Of a stretch of DNA of 9,280 bases, positions 6,658 through 9,280 are shown one piece after another. The DNA comes from Candidatus Aminicenantota bacterium (lineage in GTDB: Bacteria; Acidobacteriota; Aminicenantia; UBA2199), in assembly GCA_020355945.1 (NCBI GenBank), contig CP070627.1, positions 4,124,653 through 4,133,932 of the forward strand. Reading direction: 5' to 3'. Under the pieces are notes generated by a model, which saw only the letters and a program-made list of their open reading frames with translations, made no database searches and was not told the origin of the DNA. Both the position numbers and the translations under genes were made by a program. How positions within the stretch are numbered: the stretch's first letter is position 1; each line of letters begins with the position of its first letter.

Positions 6658-7062
6658 ATGTTCCGTATAAAATACAGCAGAGAAGCTGTCATGAAATTAC
6701 TTTACGAGGTAGATGTCCTGAACTTGAATAATCAACTGACAGCAAAACAACTGCTGAGAAATAATAAAAATTTCTTTAAAGGAATTAACCGTCCGGAGAA
6801 AGATTATATTCTCAAGATCGTCCAAAAAGTCCTGGATGACAAAAAAGAAATCGATGAATTGATCACCCGAAACCTGATCGGTTGGAAACTGGAACGACTG
6901 ATGCCTGTAGACCGTGCATTGCTGAGAATGGGTGTAGCTGAGTCCTATTTCAATGACCAAAAAGCCATTATCATCGATGATGTCATCCGGATTGCCAAAA
7001 AATACGGCGGAGAAGATTCCTATAAAATTATAAATGCTGTTCTGGATAAGGTGATTCAATGA
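6658..7062 (+). CDS. nusB: Transcription antitermination factor NusB
   Basis: NusB binds the boxA RNA element together with ribosomal protein S10 and lets RNA polymerase pass terminators, mainly during rRNA transcription. The 134-residue protein is all helical and of normal family length. It begins RIKYSREAVMKLLYEVDV, matching the basic start followed by the S-R-E-x-A-x-x-x-L-Y-x-x-D signature. Its C-terminus, LERLMPVDRALLRMGVAE (about 79-96) and IRIAKKYGGEDSYKIINAVLDKV (about 110-132), is diagnostic for NusB. There is no clear ribosome binding site before the ATG. With the ribH stop only 12 nt upstream, translation is probably coupled to ribH. Its TGA overlaps the next gene's ATG (ATGA at 7059-7062). 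Confidence 0.95.
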   Translation: MFRIKYSREAVMKLLYEVDVLNLNNQLTAKQLLRNNKNFFKGINRPEKDYILKIVQKVLDDKKEIDELITRNLIGWKLERLMPVDRALLRMGVAESYFNDQKAIIIDDVIRIAKKYGGEDSYKIINAVLDKVIQ

Positions 7063-7742
7063 AAATTCTAATTCTTTTACTGCTGGTTATTTCCCCTATA
7101 CGCGAGGTGGAAAACATCAGGCTGTCACTTCCCACCCGGCATCATGAGATTTTCGTCAACTATGCAAATGACAATTTTTCACAAAAATTGATCTATCATC
7201 ATGACATGCTGACCGCAGAGATCAAAAGCTCAAATTTTCTCAGCCTGAACCTTAATTTCAGGGTGTTTCCCAATAAAAAGTATATCGCAGCATTAAATCC
7301 GCATGTACAAGAGATGATTTTAGATTTATTTGATGACAGCCAATCATTAAAAAACTATCTTACCAATGTTTCATATTTCCTGAGTGGGCATATTCGCTAT
7401 TCTGAAAAGAAGTTACCCCAGGATGCCGCGGCAGTGTTTTTATTCAAAAGAGCCAATTGTGTGGGTTTTGCCAATGTGATGAAAGTCTTGCTGGATTCGG
7501 CCGGGATAAAAAATAAATTGGTCAAAGGATTTTACCTTAAAAAAGGAAAAAAGAATGCACTAATCCCGATTCCACATCGATGGGTGGAGATTCACCTGGC
7601 TAATGGGATAAAATTCTTTTACGATCCGCAATATCAGCGATTTTCCGCCAATTATATCGCCACCAGGGACGATGTGGACTTTAAACGGGTAAAAAAATTC
7701 AAAGTTTATGTGATAAAAAAATCGAAAAAAATAGTCAACTAG
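7059..7742 (+). CDS. Exported transglutaminase-like domain protein (hypothetical)
   Basis: A 227-residue protein. Residues 1-13 (MKILILLLLVISP) form a short hydrophobic signal, so it is probably exported or membrane-anchored; no lipobox Cys is present. The C-terminal half carries the transglutaminase-like (papain-fold) triad in the usual order and spacing: Cys134 in RANCVGFANVMKVLLDSAGI, His173 in HRWVEIHL, and Asp189 in FFYDPQY. The Cys-helix followed by a His-strand and an Asp-strand is the family hallmark. Such bacterial proteins are mostly cysteine peptidases or amide-bond-processing enzymes; the substrate here cannot be predicted. Residues 20-110 match nothing I recognise. The ATG overlaps the nusB stop by four bases and lysS starts 11 nt after its end, so it is embedded in the housekeeping operon and likely translationally coupled to nusB. 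The domain call is good; the role is unknown. Confidence 0.78.
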   Translation: MKILILLLLVISPIREVENIRLSLPTRHHEIFVNYANDNFSQKLIYHHDMLTAEIKSSNFLSLNLNFRVFPNKKYIAALNPHVQEMILDLFDDSQSLKNYLTNVSYFLSGHIRYSEKKLPQDAAAVFLFKRANCVGFANVMKVLLDSAGIKNKLVKGFYLKKGKKNALIPIPHRWVEIHLANGIKFFYDPQYQRFSANYIATRDDVDFKRVKKFKVYVIKKSKKIVN

Positions 7743-7753
7743 AGAGGTCAACC

Positions 7754-9235
7754 ATGTTAGACGAACAATCCAACGTGCGATTAGAAAAACTAAAAAAACT
7801 GGAAGAACTGGGAGTTGAAATTTATCCTTATGCATATGACAAATCCCACGACTTTAAAGATATTATTGAAAAATATAAAGAAACCTCCAATGAAGAGTTG
7901 GAAGCAGCGGATATTGTGGTGAAGATCGCAGGTCGAGTGACAGCGATTCGAAAAATGGGTAAGAGCGCCTTTCTTCATCTGTTTGATGGCGAAGCAAAAC
8001 TCCAGGTTTATATCCGCAAGGATATGGTTTCTGAAAAAGAGTTCCAGGTTTTTAAATTGCTGGATATTGGTGACATTATTGGCGCGGGAGGTAAACTGTT
8101 CCGCACCAAAACCAATGAATTAACCCTGTTGGTTTCTGAGTTAACGTTTCTCACCAAGTCTTTGCACCCGCTGCCGGAAAAATGGCATGGTCTCCAGGAT
8201 AAAGAGCTGCGATATCGACAGCGCTACCTGGACCTGGTGGTGAATGAGAATACCCGGAAGATTTTTAATTTGCGTTCTTTGATTATTCAGCAGATACGGA
8301 TGTTTTTTTATGAGCGGGGTTACCTGGAAGTGGAGACGCCTATGATGCATTCCATTCCCGGGGGTGCGTCGGCAAAACCTTTTATCACCCGCCACAATGC
8401 CCTGGGCATTGATCTCTACCTGAGAATCGCACCGGAATTGTACTTAAAGCGCTTGTTAGTCGGCGGTATGGAAAAAGTGTTCGAGGTGAACCGGAACTTC
8501 AGGAACGAAGGAATTTCCCAAAAACATAATCCGGAATTTACCATGTTGGAGTTCTACGAATTGTACAAAGATTTTAATTATTATATGAAATTGACGGAAG
8601 ATTTGATCGCAGTGCTGAACGAAAATATCCTGGGAGGCGATCATATTGAATATGAAGGGAAAAAGCTTTGCATGAAGCCGCCGTTTAAACGGGAAAAATA
8701 CATGGACTTGATTTGCCAAAAGGCGGGCATTTCCCTGGAAGAGTTGTGGGATGAGGAAAAGCTAAGAGCTTTTATCGAGAAGCATATGCCTGAAGAAGAG
8801 ATGCCGCCCACCTACGGGAAAATGTTGGAATTGATGTTTGAGCATTATGTAGAAGATTCTCTCCAGGACCCGACATTGGTGATGTATTATCCCCGGGTAA
8901 TTTCGCCGCTGTCCAAACGTTCTCGCCTGGATGATCGGGAGACCGAGCGCTTTGAATTGTATGTAGCGGGTATGGAGGTAGCCAATGGGTTTTCTGAGTT
9001 AAACGACCCCATGGATCAGCGAAGCCGGTTCGAGGGGCAGGTGAAAGACCGGGAAAAAGGTGATGAAGAAGCGCAAGTAATTGATGAAGATTTTTTAGCG
9101 GCCCTTGAGCAAGGCATGGGTCCGGCTGCGGGGGAAGGAATCGGTATCGACCGCCTGGTAATGCTCTATTCCGGTACCAATTCCATTAAAGAAGTCATCT
9201 TATTCCCCTTGTTAAGACCAAAAGTTGACCAATGA
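7754..9235 (+). CDS. lysS: Lysyl-tRNA synthetase, class II
   Basis: It attaches lysine to tRNA-Lys using ATP, in the cytoplasm. The 493-residue length is normal (E. coli LysS 505). The N-terminal OB-fold anticodon-binding domain lies around 54-135 (VKIAGRVTAIRKMGKSAFLHLFD). Class II motif 1 is near 186-204 (YERGYLEVETPMMHSIPGG). Motif 2 is FRNEGISQKHNPEFTMLEFY (249-268), including the Arg250 and Glu252 that handle ATP. Motif 3 is GEGIGIDRLVML (460-471) with Arg467. Lysine-pocket elements IAPELYLKRLLVGG (225-238) and VANGFSELNDP (409-419) confirm LysRS over AspRS or AsnRS. The ribosome binding site AGAGAGG (7741-7747) overlaps the upstream stop region, with the ATG seven bases beyond. All active-site motifs are intact. 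It is the fourth gene of the ribH cluster, and a further frame starts on its stop codon. Confidence 0.97.
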   Translation: MLDEQSNVRLEKLKKLEELGVEIYPYAYDKSHDFKDIIEKYKETSNEELEAADIVVKIAGRVTAIRKMGKSAFLHLFDGEAKLQVYIRKDMVSEKEFQVFKLLDIGDIIGAGGKLFRTKTNELTLLVSELTFLTKSLHPLPEKWHGLQDKELRYRQRYLDLVVNENTRKIFNLRSLIIQQIRMFFYERGYLEVETPMMHSIPGGASAKPFITRHNALGIDLYLRIAPELYLKRLLVGGMEKVFEVNRNFRNEGISQKHNPEFTMLEFYELYKDFNYYMKLTEDLIAVLNENILGGDHIEYEGKKLCMKPPFKREKYMDLICQKAGISLEELWDEEKLRAFIEKHMPEEEMPPTYGKMLELMFEHYVEDSLQDPTLVMYYPRVISPLSKRSRLDDRETERFELYVAGMEVANGFSELNDPMDQRSRFEGQVKDREKGDEEAQVIDEDFLAALEQGMGPAAGEGIGIDRLVMLYSGTNSIKEVILFPLLRPKVDQ

Positions 9236-9280
9236 ATTTTAGCCACGACCAACACGGACAACCTCTAGTAAAAAGTTTTT
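9232..9280 (+). CDS. Possible start of a further gene coupled to lysS (partial, hypothetical)
   Basis: An ATG at 9232 overlaps the lysS TGA (ATGA), and its frame stays open to the window edge: MNFSHDQHGQPLVKSF. The same four-base overlap occurs at nusB and the transglutaminase-like gene, which supports a real operon member. No product can be recognised from 16 residues, and no clear ribosome binding site precedes it. The bases AGCCACGACCAACACGGAC could instead be plain intergenic sequence. Confidence 0.35.
   Translation, partial: MNFSHDQHGQPLVKSF

Overview
The window reads as a bacterial chromosome segment of moderate GC with strong AGGAGG-type ribosome binding sites and sigma-70-like promoters. 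A lipoprotein signal and two further exported proteins point to a cell with an envelope typical of Gram-negatives. I cannot name the species from sequence alone. Paralogous AAA/nuclease proteins, a secreted S9 peptidase and TPR lipoproteins together recall Acidobacteriota/Aminicenantes-like genomes, but that is a low-confidence impression.

Left part (1-3660), accessory. Two copies of one ATPase-nuclease gene lie as direct repeats 2,491 bp apart. The left copy enters from outside the window and is broken: a 275-bp deletion flanked by the 5-bp repeat ACGAA removes the nuclease core and shifts the frame. The right copy (1817-3433) is intact, with Walker A and B motifs, a winged-helix-like segment and a C-terminal PD-(D/E)XK nuclease domain. 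Between them sits a distinctly AT-rich gene for a TPR lipoprotein with its own promoter and ribosome binding site. The homology of the two copies continues past the stop codons into the 3' non-coding DNA.

Middle part (3659-5987, minus strand). A secreted S9A prolyl-oligopeptidase-family gene is followed by the last ~80 codons of an unrelated DUF4143-type ATPase, a truncated remnant abutting the peptidase stop codon. An AT-rich inverted repeat lies between this remnant and the convergent ATPase-nuclease gene.

Right part (6121-9280, plus strand), housekeeping. A promoter at 6121-6149 drives a tight cluster: ribH (riboflavin synthesis), nusB (rRNA antitermination), an exported transglutaminase-like protein, lysS (lysyl-tRNA synthetase), and possibly a further gene starting on the lysS stop codon. 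Gaps are 12 nt, a 4-nt overlap, 11 nt and a 4-nt overlap, so co-transcription is likely. The ribH-nusB pair is classic; the transglutaminase-like gene between nusB and lysS is the unusual member.

Non-coding stretches are all shorter than 300 bp (668-941, 1548-1816, 3434-3658, 5988-6177). They hold the promoters, hairpins and degenerate repeats listed below. I found no tRNA, rRNA, CRISPR array, transposase or riboswitch. I see no convincing new multi-gene system; the most distinctive region is the duplicated and decaying ATPase-nuclease locus around the TPR lipoprotein.
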